Shown: piece after piece, positions 1-10,892 of the stretch | Position numbering within the stretch: position 1 is the stretch's first letter | How the letters are laid out: the number at the start of each line of letters is the position of its first letter | NCBI GenBank assembly: GCA_918797485.1 | Contig: CAKKNE010000006.1 | Location: 682,001 to 746,000 of the forward strand | Origin: Pelagomonas calceolata | Taxonomy: Eukaryota > Sar > Pelagophyceae > Pelagomonadales > Pelagomonadaceae | DNA length: 64,000 bases | Direction: 5' to 3' | Notes under the pieces: model-generated | Database searches by the model: none | Told to the model about the DNA's origin: nothing | Seen by the model: the letters and a program-made list of their open reading frames with translations, nothing else | Position numbers and translations under genes: made by a program

Positions 1-110
1 CGCTCCGCGTCCGCGAAACGCAGCCGTAGCTGGTGGTGGGAGTGTGGCGTAAGAATTATCCTGAGCAGTGAGAAGTATCAGCAACAATTATCACACGTTA
101 AACTAGCCCC

Positions 111-3100
111 TCACTCCATCGCGCTCGTATTCACCAGCCGGTAGTACGCCACGTCCGCCGCCGCGTCCTTCAAACCGCGGATGAACGACGGCCGGTCGTC
201 CGCCCGCGCCCACAGCACGGCCCGCTTCTGGCCGTCGTCCAATCCCTCTAAAGAAGCGATGCGCTGGGGCAGGAAACTCCCGAAGAATCCTGCTAAATCG
301 GGGGCCGCGAGGCGATGTAAGAGTGCCGCGGCCTCATCTCCTAACAAGGCATGCCTTCCATCCAACAGCGCGCCCAATAAAGCGTCGCAGAGCGGCGCGC
401 GCCATCTCTCAACAAACGGTTGAAAATCGAATAGCCGACGTTTTTCATCAGCATCTCTGAGCGCGGATAAAGAAGCCTCCACACACCTCGGCGGCAAATC
501 ATCCCCTCTAGCAGCAAAACAACACAGGTCGCACAACGCATGAAATAAGCGCGCAGCCCTTTCGTCCACGAGCACCGCCGGCGCCGTCGCCTGCAGGAGC
601 TGCTCCTGCGGGGTGGTCGCCTGTGTGGAAATCAAAATTTGACGGCACGTTTCGTCCTCCACGCCATCGACGCGACGCCTGCTCGATACTGGTTGATTTC
701 CACACAGGTGGTCGCGTTGTTCGGTCGTCGCACGAACGCCGCCCATCGATCCACCAGCAATCGCCTCGACGTTTCTAGGAGAGGTGGTAAGAGATCAGGC
801 GCATATTGCGAATTCCTCGACAGCAAAGCGCAGTGGTCCAATAGCAAAGCACACAGATCGAGCGCCGCGGACTGCGCGCCTCGACCCTGGCACGCGGCCC
901 TTCCCACCACAATGGTCGATTGCACAACCGCCACACAGGCATTCCGCGGCGGCACGGTCGACTGGTTCTCCGACAGCAGCTGGGCCTGGGGCCGCGTCGC
1001 GTCCAGGGCCGCGCGCAGGAACGTCGCGGACGACAGAGCGGCATCGCCGCCGGCCTCGGGGTCGAGCTTGGCCGCACACGCGTTCAGGTCGGCGAGCGCT
1101 GTTGCTAACGCTAGGTGAGGTGCCCTAGATGCCGCTACTTGCCTCGCGATGTTGGGCGGAGCTGTGCGATCCGGCTGCGGTTGCAACGCGCGAGCGGCGG
1201 CATACGCAAGTAGGCGCGGCGTCACGGCTAAAGCGGTTTGTAAGCTCTGTCGAAATGGTGATCTCACTCCATCCTTGAAGGCGCCGGCACATAAAGCTGC
1301 TAGAGCTCGCGCGCCGCCTCGTGCGAGATTCAAGGTCTGTACGTCCAACGCGTCCGCAGCAAACAAAACCGAGTCCTCCACGTTCAGAAGCTTCTGCGAC
1401 GCGTCGGCGAGGGGTGCCACGAGCGGCGCCGCTAATATAGCGTCCGCCTCCTGCCCCGCCGCCGTGTGGACGACCAGAGCCGCTCGCAGCGCCAACGCGC
1501 GCGCGGGCGCACAAACGCGTCTCGCAGCTCCCGCCGCGCCCGCCGCCGCTAGAGCTCTCAATTTTTCAGATCGACCGAGCCACGGCGCTGATGCCGACGC
1601 CTTGGCCACCGCTAATACCAACCACGCGGCACAGCGAGCTAAAGGTTCTGGGGCCGGGACTACTTGGTCGTCTAAGGCCGCGAAGGCCGCGCTTAATACG
1701 CCGTCTATCAATGAAAGTGATTGGTCGCCCGTCGTCGCGGCGCAGGCCGGCGCGAGGGCTCGTAACGCATCGAGCGCCGCACATCCAAGCGCCAAATGCG
1801 CGGGCCCGAGCGAGTGCGCTCGATTCGCGATGCAGGTCTGTGCTAGAGACGCTACAGCTTCAGTCGCTCTGTACAGTTCTGGAGAGGCCGGTGCCGCCGC
1901 AGCTAACACGTAGAGGGACGTCGCGGCGTCGACCGCGCCCGACCGACATGAGGGAGGCGGTCCGTTCTGGCACTCTTCGGGGGGCGGTAAGGCCTTCGGT
2001 ATGGCCGACTCTAACGCCGTTAAAGCAGCTTGGCACAAAGCAGCCGCAGCTTTTGCGGAGAGAGGCCCGCGACACGCTTGCGAACACAACTTGTGACCGT
2101 CCACGAGTAAGCCTCGCAACTCCCCACCATCACCTTTCACGCGCGCCTCGCCACCCAACGCCGGTTGTGACGGACTACCACCAGAAAGTTCCTCGAGGAG
2201 GTCCTCGTCGTTGTCGTGCGCCTCGTCTTTTTCTTCTCGGTCGCTGTCGTCGTCGGCCTGGAGGTCACTCAAAGCCTCGCCGTTGTTCTCGAACAGGCAT
2301 CGATCCCTGAAAAACGCCACCACAACATCCACGATACCCGACGCGAGGGCGTCCGGACATGTGTCTCGTTCACCGAGGTACGCTACGAGTGTATCCCAGG
2401 GCCGCAAGTTCCGCCTCAAAGTTCTTGGATTGGCCGCTCTCGAAAACAACACACGAGCTAACAAACCCAACAACTCGGCCACCGGAAAGTCGGGCCTTTG
2501 CGAAATGCGCGGCACGTGCAGCTCGACGAACGTACTCACAAGTTCAGAGGTGGCGGCTAAAACGTCCTCCTGGTCCTCGCCATCGTCGTAGGAGTCTAGG
2601 GCCGACGCCAATGTTCGCAATAGCCCTAATACTAACGCCCCCACTTCATCGATGAAACCGTTTATGTCCGGTGGGATAAGGTTTTTCGAGAGGATCGCGT
2701 CGAGCGCTCGCGCCGCCGCGTCGCCACAGAACGTTTTACTGCGAAGATCTTCATCTATTAACTGCACTAATGTTCTCAATAAGTCTCGCGTGACATAACC
2801 CTTGAGCGGCGCCCAGGCCACTAAGGTTTCGAGGCATTTCAGAGCACTTTGCATCGCGTCGGCGTCCTTTTCTACTAACACATCACATAGTAAAGCTACA
2901 ATTTGCGGTAGCCTCATTGCTACTCCTTCTTTTAGTTCTCGGCCCCGTTTCACGGGAATCTTCGAACCAGAACAGAATTCCTCGGCACAAAGAGCTAGTA
3001 GATCCAATCCTAGCGTCTTCGTATCAGTGGAGAGCGCTGTTCTACAGATCTCGTCGAGGTAGTCGGGCAGTTCGGCGGGCCAAGACTCTTTGCCGACGTC

Positions 3101-3514
3101 CACGTAGACCTTCTGCAGTCGCGTGGCGATGGCTCTTGGTAATTTCGGCCTTCTCCCGGCCGCGGCGTCGACGAGGACGCCTCGGGAATTGGCAGGGTCG
3201 AACAACGCGGTCCTTACGGCGGCTCGGCCCTCGGCGCCGACGCGTTCCGACCCGAAGCCGACGCGCACGGCCTCCTCTAAAACCGACGCGGAAAAGTAGG
3301 TCACGTAGTACTCGGCGCCGTGCGACGCGTCGACGGCGCGCGGCGGCGTGAGCCACAACAAGGCGTCGCGCCAGGCGTGCGGCGCGGCGCGTCGTCTATT
3401 CAATTCTTGGTCGAGCCAGGCCTTCTGGGCGGGGTCGCGGCCTTCGTAGAAGGCCGTCAAGAGGTCGGCCCACTCCTTGAGGCGGGCCTGGACGGCGGCG
3501 TCGAGCTCGGCCAT
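111..3514 (-). CDS. XPO6: Exportin-6-like karyopherin, two exons
   Basis: Importin-beta-superfamily export receptor; in other eukaryotes XPO6 exports profilin-actin. Exon 1 is 3514-704 and exon 2 is 620-111, spliced in phase 0 over an 83-bp intron (621-703) lying in an introner. The product is about 1106 aa, close to the roughly 1125 aa of animal XPO6. The N-terminus (residues 1-90) reads like the exportin N-terminal helices, and the stretch from about residue 150 resembles the XPO6 block ending SEEF...ELKK...VPQ.VSLL. The rest is HEAT-like helices. I chose the ATG at 3514 because upstream in-frame sequence is low-complexity and runs into the shared promoter. The acidic loop near residues 435-455 is unusual. 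The family (exportin) is fairly secure; XPO6 rather than XPO4/7 is inferred from length and partial similarity. Confidence 0.72.
621..707. mobile_element. Introner element (87 bp) in the exportin gene
   Basis: The ends are a perfect 15-bp inverted repeat, CTGTGTGGAAATCAA and its complement, flanked by an exact 8-bp direct repeat GTGGTCGC (613-620 and 708-715). On the minus strand one end gives the donor (GTGGAA, after TGT) and the other gives the acceptor (CCACACAG), restoring frame between the two exportin reading frames. It carries the internal core CGCCATCGACGCGACG. This is a short non-autonomous DNA-transposon-like intron. Confidence 0.93.
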
Positions 3515-3709
3515 CTGTGCTGTGTTTTTTTGATCGGCGCGCCCGGCGTCGGCGAGATTGGCAGTGGCTGTCCCAGCTCTCTTTGTGTGATGAGTGGCGA
3601 CGCGTGCCCTTGCACCGTTGCGCTCGGGGCTACTTGTGGTGCTGGCAAACCAGCTCTTTTGCAGTGCCTCCGCTGCGCGCAAAAATGGCAGCGTCGCGGC
3701 CAAAAGTGA

Positions 3710-3733
3710 GCTAGCGTCTTGTAAGACACTAGC
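3710..3733. promoter_or_regulatory. Palindromic divergent-promoter element, copy 1
   Basis: This is a near-perfect inverted repeat: GCTAG, one base, GTCTT, GT, AAGAC, one base, CTAGC. It lies 195 bp from the exportin ATG (left) and 97 bp from the small membrane protein ATG (right). It is the most symmetrical copy of the recurring element. A role as a core or proximal bidirectional promoter site is inferred from its position in nine places. Confidence 0.7.
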
Positions 3734-3830
3734 CAAATCACGACGCGGCTTTTGCAAGCCAATTGATCCTCATCTCGCAGCTATCAGGCCTCGCCGAGCA
3801 GCGGCGGCTCGCCTCGAAGGCCAGCTCAGC

Positions 3831-3977
3831 ATGGCTGAAAAGTTTGACGACGAAGACGAGGTCGGCACGGGCCTCTACGTGCTCATCGGCTGTGCAGCCG
3901 TGACCGTGGTCCTCATGTATTCGTGGATCGGCTACACGCTCTACCAGGGCTTCAAGGCGCGGCGCAAAGTCGATTAA
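3831..3977 (+). CDS. 48-aa single-pass membrane protein
   Basis: A short acidic N-terminus (MAEKFDDEDE) is followed by one hydrophobic segment at about residues 13-38 and a basic tail (KARRKVD), which predicts a tail-in-cytosol small integral membrane protein. The family is not recognised; it is about the size of small subunits of membrane complexes. The ATG is 97 bp downstream of the palindromic promoter element, the right distance for a short 5' leader. Its TAA stop (3975-3977) overlaps the ATG of the next gene by one base, which is unusual for nuclear genes. Confidence 0.6.
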   Translation: MAEKFDDEDEVGTGLYVLIGCAAVTVVLMYSWIGYTLYQGFKARRKVD

Positions 3978-4750
3978 TGGATTGCAGCATCTGTCTCGAC
4001 GCGCTCGACAGCGGTGTGGTGGCGCTCCCCTGTGGCCACCGCTTCCACGCCGCGTGCCTCGCGCAGTGTGCTGCGGCGGTGGGCACGGCTGCGACCACGT
4101 CCCGGCGCGGCACGCTGACGGCGTGCCCGAACTGTCGCACAACTTCGCGCGTCGCGCCATATAAGCCTGCTGCGTATGACGTCGGTGATCGCGTTAGTGC
4201 GCTGTGGGGTTACAAGTGGTACCCGGGCGTCGTCGACGAAGTGCTCGAGGGCGGCTACAAAGTCGCCTGGGACGATGGCGACGAGGGTGAGGTGCCCGCT
4301 GCCCACGTCCGGGCCGAACAGCTCACGGTCGACGTCGATGTGCCGGCGGCGCGCGACGCTAGCCCGCCGGCGGTGGTGACGCCGCGGGCAGCGCTGCCAG
4401 TCGAGCCTTTGTCGCCGGCTCGGCCACCGCCCTCGCCGCTGCCGACATACCCCGCCTGGATCTTCGAATCGCCGCTCGAGCAGCGTGAGCCTGGGTCGCA
4501 CGTCGATCTGTCGCCGGCCGTCCGGCGTGCGGCCGTTGCTGAGTACCGCGAGCTGCTGGTGGGGCGCTCGCGGCCTGCGCCGGGTGCATCTACAGCTCTC
4601 GCGGCGCGCTATGGCATCACTCCTCGATCCATACAACGATGGAACGAAACGCTGCGCAAAGCCGAGGCCAAAGGGGAGGACCCGGTCAAAGCATTGGAGT
4701 CCCAGCGCTTCGGTAGGTCGCCAACCAACAAAGTCGGGGCCCACTCTTGA
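3977..4750 (+). CDS. RING-H2 / Tudor-like protein with C-terminal helix-turn-helix-like segment
   Basis: About 257 aa. A RING-H2-like zinc site occupies residues 3-52: C3, C6, then CGHRFH, a long insert, and CPNC. Next is a Tudor/Agenet-like module (about 65-115) with the pattern VGDRV-ALWGYKWYPGVV then DDGDEGEVPA. A proline-rich linker leads to a basic helical C-terminus (about 195-250) of homeodomain-like appearance. It is probably an E3 ligase or chromatin-associated factor. The only in-frame ATG before the RING is at 3977, inside the stop codon of the preceding membrane-protein ORF. Either reinitiation or leaky scanning is needed, or the upstream ORF acts as a regulatory uORF. A partial tandem paralog follows at 5096-6091. 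Confidence 0.7.
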   Translation: MDCSICLDALDSGVVALPCGHRFHAACLAQCAAAVGTAATTSRRGTLTACPNCRTTSRVAPYKPAAYDVGDRVSALWGYKWYPGVVDEVLEGGYKVAWDDGDEGEVPAAHVRAEQLTVDVDVPAARDASPPAVVTPRAALPVEPLSPARPPPSPLPTYPAWIFESPLEQREPGSHVDLSPAVRRAAVAEYRELLVGRSRPAPGASTALAARYGITPRSIQRWNETLRKAEAKGEDPVKALESQRFGRSPTNKVGAHS

Positions 4751-5095
4751 ACAGAGACGAAGCCGCCGGCCTGAGCCGTGCGGCGCGCGGCAGCGTCGTC
4801 CGTCGGCGCCACCTAGATAGCTCCGTAGATTAAGTGATATATGTAAAACTGATGCGGCCGGATGCGTCTCTCACTTTCGCTGAGTGGCCCGATTTTTGCG
4901 GCCTCTACTATGAGCCTGGTGCGCTGGTGCTTGCCGTCGCTGTTTGCGGAGCCGCGGCGGTCCTCGAGACCTCGAGAGTGACTCATAAGCACGCTCAAAA
5001 GACCGGCCGACTGCGCCGCGACAACCGCGAGGCGCGCCGCCAATTTTATCAATATAGCTCAAGACTTAGTTACTACCAGCAAGAGAGCGACAGTA
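4751..5095. other. Intergenic, between RING paralogs
   Basis: This holds the 3' flank of the first RING gene and presumably the promoter of the second. I see no copy of the palindromic element, no RNA gene and no convincing coding sequence. Confidence 0.5.
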
Positions 5096-6091
5096 ATGCA
5101 GAGCTCCATCTGCCTAGAGGACGTCGACGAGGGCGGCCCGGCCTCTACGGAGCGGGACGGCCAACCGCCCGCGAACGAGCCCCCACCCGTAACGGCCAAC
5201 TTCGAGCCGCCGCCGGCACCCCCCAAATCAGGCCCCTTGAAGCCCGAGGCGTTTTTGGCGCGGCAACGCCAGCTCGGGAGCCTCGGCGGGAAGTGCGCCG
5301 GTTCTGTCGGCGAGAACAAGTTTTTGGTGCAACTCGCCGTCGATGGACGCGCTAGGTGTCGGGCCCGACTTTGGCCTGTGGACATAGATTTCATGCCTCG
5401 TGCCTGGCACGCCTCGCGGGCGCTAACGGCACGACGCCGACGAGACGCGGCGCGCTCACGACGTGCCCGAACTGCCGCACGGTCTCACGAGTGGCGGTGA
5501 CGCCCGTCGCGGCCCTCGGCGTCGGCGACCGCGTGGACGCCTTGTGGGGACAACGATGGTATCCGGGCGTCGTGGACGCGGTCGCTGACGGCGGCCGCGC
5601 CTACGAAATCGTGTTTGACGACGGCGACGAGGGTGAGGTGCCGGCTGCCCATGTCCGGGCCGAACAGCTCACGGTCGACATCGACGCGCCGTGGACGCGC
5701 GCCGGCGCCGAAGGTGATTGTCGACCCCGAGGCGCCAAGACTCTATGCGGCGGAGGCCGCGGCCCACGGCAAAAATTGTACTGGGGATGACGACGGTCGA
5801 CGACGTGGCGCAGGTCGCGAGGCGCTCGAGGCACGGCTTCCGCCAGCGCCGAAGGAAAAAGTGATCAAGTGGAAGCTGTCGGGATGCACGGTCGCGGTCA
5901 CGCCGGTGATGGTGCCCGAAGCAAGCCGTGTGCCGCCGAAGAAGCCTCGCTTTGTTCAGAGGTGCGTTGAGGGAGCCAGGTCGAAAGCGAACGGCAAGTG
6001 GTCCAGCCAACATTTCCCCGGCCGCGAGTTTGACGACCTCGACGCGTACCGCGCGGCGAAGAAGCAGCGTGTGGCACAGAAGTACCGCTGA
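5096..6091 (+). CDS. RING/Tudor-like paralog, reading frame disrupted
   Basis: Tandem copy of the gene at 3977. The N-terminus MQSSICLED matches MDCSICLD but has Ser in place of the first RING cysteine. The rest of the RING (ACGHRFH, CPNC) and the Tudor-like module lie in another frame from 5356, just after an AG that could be an acceptor. About 234 bp separate the two parts. A third block (about 5700-6091, ending KKQRVAQKYR) is back in the first frame. The switch near 5690-5720 is too tight for a normal intron, so it is a one-base indel or an assembly error. The C-terminal block is not clearly homologous to copy 1. It may be a decaying gene; exon limits are not established. Confidence 0.5.
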
Positions 6092-6125
6092 GTGACTAGT
6101 TTAAGACATTATGTATATAACACAA

Positions 6126-7974
6126 CTACGAAGCGGGCGCCTCCGCCGGCTCCACGCGATCGAGCACCGCCAGAGGCCGCTCCGCCGCGGCAAGCTTCCG
6201 CGCGTCCACTTCATCCGCGTCCTCATCACCACCCTGGCCGAACTCGTTGATCCTCGATTTATCGATCGGATAAATCCACCGCTGATACAACGTCGCCAGA
6301 AAAATCACGTCATCTCTGAGACAAGCTAATCGACGAAGGGTCGGCTGCTTGATGATAAATGCAAAAATATCATCGATAAATGTGTTGAGAGATTTGTAGA
6401 CCATGGCCCGCCACGGCAGATGCGCCACAGATCTTAATCTATAATTAATGTACAGCTGCGGCGTCATCATGACAAAACCGAAGGCGTAAATAAAACCCAC
6501 AGCCGACGACACGAGCCACGAGTACCAGCCCTTGTGGAGGTCCGTGACTAGTGAATAACAAGAGTAGCCTACGAGGAGCGGCGCCAACGAGTACATTAAG
6601 TGACTTGTAGCCACGTCGTCGTAGGCCTTCGTCGGGCTCTCGGCGTAGGACTCCTCCAGTCGTATGGAACCGTTCTCCCACGTCACAGCTTTGGTGAGCT
6701 TCCAGATTTCTGTTAACAAACCCATACCACTCGAGAACAGGACCATCCACGACGTATCGTTATCTAGGAGATACAGCATCACTATAAGTTGGCAGAGGGC
6801 GTTCCAGGCGATGGTCCGAGCGCTAAGACCAACGAGCGTCTTTTTATTCCTCCAAAAAGAGACGTTGTTGCGGAACGCGAGGAACTCAAAGACTGTGTGA
6901 AGTATGGATACGATAAAAGTGACCACGAGCACCCAGGGCTGCGTTTCCAGGAGCATCTCCCGCAGCATGTCGTTCTCTCCATCGCTCCCCATGCCGAGCT
7001 TGGCCTGCTGCCGCCAGGACTGCTCCATCGAGGACTTGAGCTGCCACCTGCGTGGGAACGACTCTCTGGCGGCCGCGTCGACGGCGTCGCGGCGATTCAA
7101 GTTCATTTTCTGCGCCGAGTCGCTACTTGATCGTTCCATCGATCTCGAAGGAACACGTCAGATTTAACGCTTCTACCGTGTCGTTGACCGGCACGAGCAA
7201 CTTGTGGAGGAGCCAGAACTCGTCCTTGTGGAGCGGGGGGAGGTAGTCTCCACTATTGTCGAAGGTCAATAAACGACTGATGGGGTCGGGAATGCCGCCC
7301 CTCGGGAACTGGGGCGGCAGCATCGGTATGCGCACATCTAATGAAGGCTTCCAGTGGATCACGGGGCGGTCGTCATATTCAGCTTCCTCTGCCGCTTCGT
7401 CGAGCAGCGACCGGCCCTTCTTTCCTCGCGGGAGTTGCTTGTACGTCGTCAGTTCGTGGACGGAGTGCATGTCGTACGTAGAGCAGCACGTCTCATTGGC
7501 CGTCGCGAAGAGGTGTAAATATATAGTTTGGTTATTCCACACCCTTTGTAGGCACTCGGACGCGTTGTGCCGCCACAGCTGCAGGGTCACAGTCCTAGCA
7601 TTACTAGAGTCGAAGGAGTAGTCCAGATCACCTTCGGACCACAACGCCGTCAAATCATCAGTAGCGTTCGAACAGCCGTAAAACGCGTGCAGCCAGAAAC
7701 GATGGCGCTCGCCCCACGTATTCATATGAGGCGGCAGCCGCACACCGTCCATATCGTGCGACGCGAAGCGCGGCGCCGGCGGCGGCTGCTCCGGCATTTT
7801 GGACTTGGCCCACTTCTCGAAGTCGGACGGTTCGCGCTCCTCGATTGGCGCGCCCGGGGCGGTTTGCGGCGCGCCGAAGAGTAGGCGCGTCATGGACTGC
7901 GTGATGAGGAAGATCATGACGACTCGTTGTAAGCCGAAGCCGTTGTCCGGTTGCTCTTCCTCTGCTTCGGCCAT
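6126..7974 (-). CDS. CLPTM1: CLPTM1-family multipass membrane protein, two exons
   Basis: Family members sit in the ER/Golgi and affect receptor trafficking or lipid scrambling. Exon 1 is 7974-7127 and exon 2 is 7047-6126, joined in phase 2 across a 79-bp intron (7048-7126, GTAGCG...CACGCAG), giving about 589 aa. Family hallmarks visible in exon 2 include LLETQPWVLVVTFIVSILH, FEFLAFRNNVSFW, the HKGWYSW loop, GFVMMTPQLYINY, VAHLPWR and NTFIDDIFAF with CLRDDV. Exon 1 has an N-terminal hydrophobic segment and a lumenal domain with Asn glycosylation sequons. The intron contains a CGCCGTCGACGCGG variant of the introner core and ends much like the introner terminal repeat. The tail after the CLPTM1 core is short and acidic. 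Confidence 0.92.
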
Positions 7975-8444
7975 CGTGTTTTGCGGCGCGGCGACTGGCG
8001 TCTTGGCTGTGGGCTACCTGGTGGGCTGTGGCAAGCCGTACGTATGAAAGGCGGCCTCGTACCACACGTGTGGATACTCTGCGGCGTAAGAACAGCACAG
8101 GTGCAAGCTCAAGATGCACAGCGGCGACGCGCGGCGGCTCGACGACAGCGAAACCTAGCGTGACACATACTAACCACAAGCGCTGTTTGCCCAACGCGCC
8201 GGAGCCGCGCCCCGGCCAGCCAAGAGGCAGCCCCCGCCCGCGAGGAGGCCCCAGCAGCAGCTCCAAGAGCCCTGCCGTCAAGGCTTCGCCGGAGGCCACG
8301 CCCGGCGGCGCCCACTGGGGTGAACAACAGCAGCCCCAAGGCGGCAGCTCCAGGAGCCCTGCGCGCGCGAGGCAGGAGTCCCCACGTACCCCACGCAACG
8401 CCCGCAGCACCCCAGGACGCCGTCGGCGCGACACCGCAGCCACG
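7975..8444. promoter_or_regulatory. Divergent intergenic region, no palindromic element
   Basis: Region between the CLPTM1 ATG (7974, minus) and the coiled-coil gene ATG (8445, plus). The plus frame stays open through most of it, so the true start of the downstream gene could be farther upstream; composition (Pro, Ser, Arg-rich) does not look like conserved protein. No element copy was seen. Confidence 0.45.
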
Positions 8445-10624
8445 ATGGTCGCCGCGTCCGGCGACTCCAAGGGCTTCGACCTCCAGAAGCTCAACAAGTT
8501 CTCGAAGAGCGAGATCCTCGACCCCTTGGTCCAGGAGGAGAAGAACCTGGCCGCGCAGCTGCGCGAAGGGCTCTCGAAGCTGCTGGATATGCACAACCCC
8601 GCCGAATTAGGCTCGTTATGCGGTGCCATGGGCCTCGTCGAGGAATGCGAGTTCGGGACCCATGCGGAAAAAAAGGCGGGAGTGTTGCGGAAAGTAGCTC
8701 AAACGGGTGCGCGCTACAATAGCACGGAGCGAGCCCACATGGAGTGCCTCGAGACGATGTGGGACGGGATTTTGTACGAGTACTTGAGGGCCGAGGGCCA
8801 GCCGCTTCGAAGTGCGAGGGTCGACCCGCGCGTGTTCACGCTGCAGATGTGGCGGAGAAGAGCGGCGTTCTCACAAGGCGGCCAGGGCATTTTTCGGCCC
8901 CACTACGTGCCTCGCATGGTGCGGATGCGCGACCAGAAGCCACCCCGAGCTGCCGATCTCGAGGGTTTACTCAGAGGAGTGGAAGCCAAGGAGCTCGCCC
9001 TGAAGCATATTGAACGGAAGGTGCGGAAGGAAAGCGACTACCGGAACGTTATACGCTTCTTGGCCGATACAACTTCCTTACACGAATTTGAGCGCGACGC
9101 GCGCGACTACCTCATGCACGAGCTCGAGAGTTGTCGGGACCGCATCGACCACTACCAGGCGTCGCTGGAGATGACGGGGGAACAGCTCGGTGAGGCCGAG
9201 TTGGTGCACGAGCGAGCTACGACTACTTTGGTCAGTCAGTTAGCTCGAGTGGAGGCTGAATTGGAGTTCCAGTACGATCTGTCAGCTATTGAGCCCGCAA
9301 CCGAGGAGCAGATGATTGTGGGAGTGCTGCGACGGTTCCTGGCCACTCCTGGTCCCATGGACGGCACGCTCACTCTAGAAGATAGCCCAGTAGCCCTACC
9401 GTCGCTAGACGACGACTGGTCCGACTCCGACGACGAACGAAGCGAATATCGACCGCCGTCCACGAGACCCGTGACGCAGGGGCGGCCTACGTCCGCCGGG
9501 AGTCGAGGGCGAGCCCCGACACCACTAGAAGGAGTACGTCCTTCTTTTGACGACTTCCAGGAGGAGACCCAGTCCGAGATCGATGAGCGAGAGTTCCGAA
9601 TCGAAGAACACCGGCGCAAGGACGACGTGAGACGGAACTGCGCGATCCGCTGTCCGAACTACGAGCAACGGGAGCCTGCGGTATTAGCTTGTTTGGCGTT
9701 TGAGAAACATCGAGGAGATGTGAACGTCATGCGGTTGCGGTGCGAGGCCGCAGAAGCGGCCTTCGACGCCCTCTACGACTGGTTCGACGAGGCCTCGGCG
9801 GACCGCGCGGCGAAGACGGCAGAGGCCTATCACGCCGGCAAACGGGGCCGCATCCTCGGTCAGCAGATCAACATGCTCATCGAGGAGGCGGCGAAGGCCG
9901 CGGCGACGCCTTTCGCGGAAGTTGAGCTGTATAAAGGCATCGCGGCTCGCGCGACGTGTGACGCGTCGGATGCTAAATCACGATTGCGGAATGCGACGCC
10001 TACTTTATTAGCTATGATCGGGGCCGACGACGGTTCGATTGCGGTCTTGGGGGCGGTGCTGTCCGTTGCTTTAGGTGCTGTGCCGTCTCGCGCGGCCGCT
10101 CTGGAGCGCCTGGAGGCGGCGACGATGGCGCGGGAAGAGTTGCACCAACGGACCGTCGACGCTTTGTTGATACCGACGCCGACCATGTCTGAGAAGAAGA
10201 AGGCTGGGAAGAAGGGTACCGCGCGGTGCCGAAATCATTTCTCGGCGCCGACGCGGCCGTGCTTGCTCAGTAGAGCTCGCACCGCCACGCCATCGAGGAG
10301 ATGTCGCGTCGATGGCGTCGCGATGAGCGGCCGTGTGGGCTCGGACGAGCGGCTGGGGGCCGGCACCGGCCCACCGTCGAGCAGACCTCGTGTCGATGGC
10401 GTCGCGATGACTTATTTGCTTTCCGCGCAGGCAAGGATAAGAAGGGCGGCAAGAAGGGTGGGAAGGGCAAAGGCAAAGGCAAGGGCGGCGGCAAAAAGGA
10501 GAAGGGTGCTAAAAAGGGGAAAGGCGGGAAAGGTGACAAGAAGGCTGCCAAAGGCAAGGCTAAGGCGAAGGGTGGCGACGGGAAAAAGAAGAAGGGTGCC
10601 AAGAAGGGCAAGAAGAAAAAGTAG
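8445..10624 (+). CDS. Uncharacterised coiled-coil protein with Lys/Gly tail, two exons
   Basis: Exons 8445-10215 and 10431-10624, spliced in phase 1 over a 215-bp introner-like intron, give about 654 aa. Long helical, charged segments fill residues 20-330 and 380-560. An acidic Ser/Asp stretch lies near residue 325-335, and the C-terminus (about 590-654) is almost only Lys, Gly and Ala in repeats such as GKGKGKG and KKGAKKGKKKK. No catalytic motif or known family is evident. The basic tail suggests nucleic-acid or nucleolar association, but that is a guess. The ATG at 8445 is the first convincing start, with in-frame open sequence upstream. Confidence 0.6.
10216..10430 (+). mobile_element. 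Degenerate introner-like intron (215 bp)
   Basis: Begins GTACCGCGCGG and ends TTTCCGCGCAG. It contains the introner core twice on the complementary strand (GTCGATGGCGTCGCGATGA at two places) plus one CGCCATCGAGG. Near the left end GCCGAAATCA resembles the canonical repeat GTGGAAATCAA. No clear target duplication remains. Confidence 0.6.
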
Positions 10625-10892
10625 CCGCTGTGTAAAAAAATTGCTTAGAGCTAGGCCGCCTAGCCGTACTTCTAGCCGCGGACCGCCGCAGGGTCTGCGT
10701 GACCGCACGCCCGCCCCGCCCCCGGCCCTCATACGTCGTCGCCCCGGGTGTTAGCTCGGAGGCGACGACGGCGAGCGGGGGAGCAGGCCGACGCCGGAAT
10801 CCCAAGGCCGCGACGGTGGTGCATCGGGGGAAACTTGAAATTCAAAAACAACTAGAATTAGGCCACCCTTCCTGGGAAAGGGCAACAACAAC

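Noticed and set aside
632-746. Reading frames running through the introner as coding sequence of the exportin gene
   Set aside because: The terminal repeats, target duplication and frame restoration show that this is an intron; translated tails such as TCVEINQYRAG come from the element.
4834-5355. 173-codon plus-strand frame between the RING paralogs
   Set aside because: Its second half overlaps the N-terminal frame of the second RING gene, no domain is visible, and the first half is short and unsupported.
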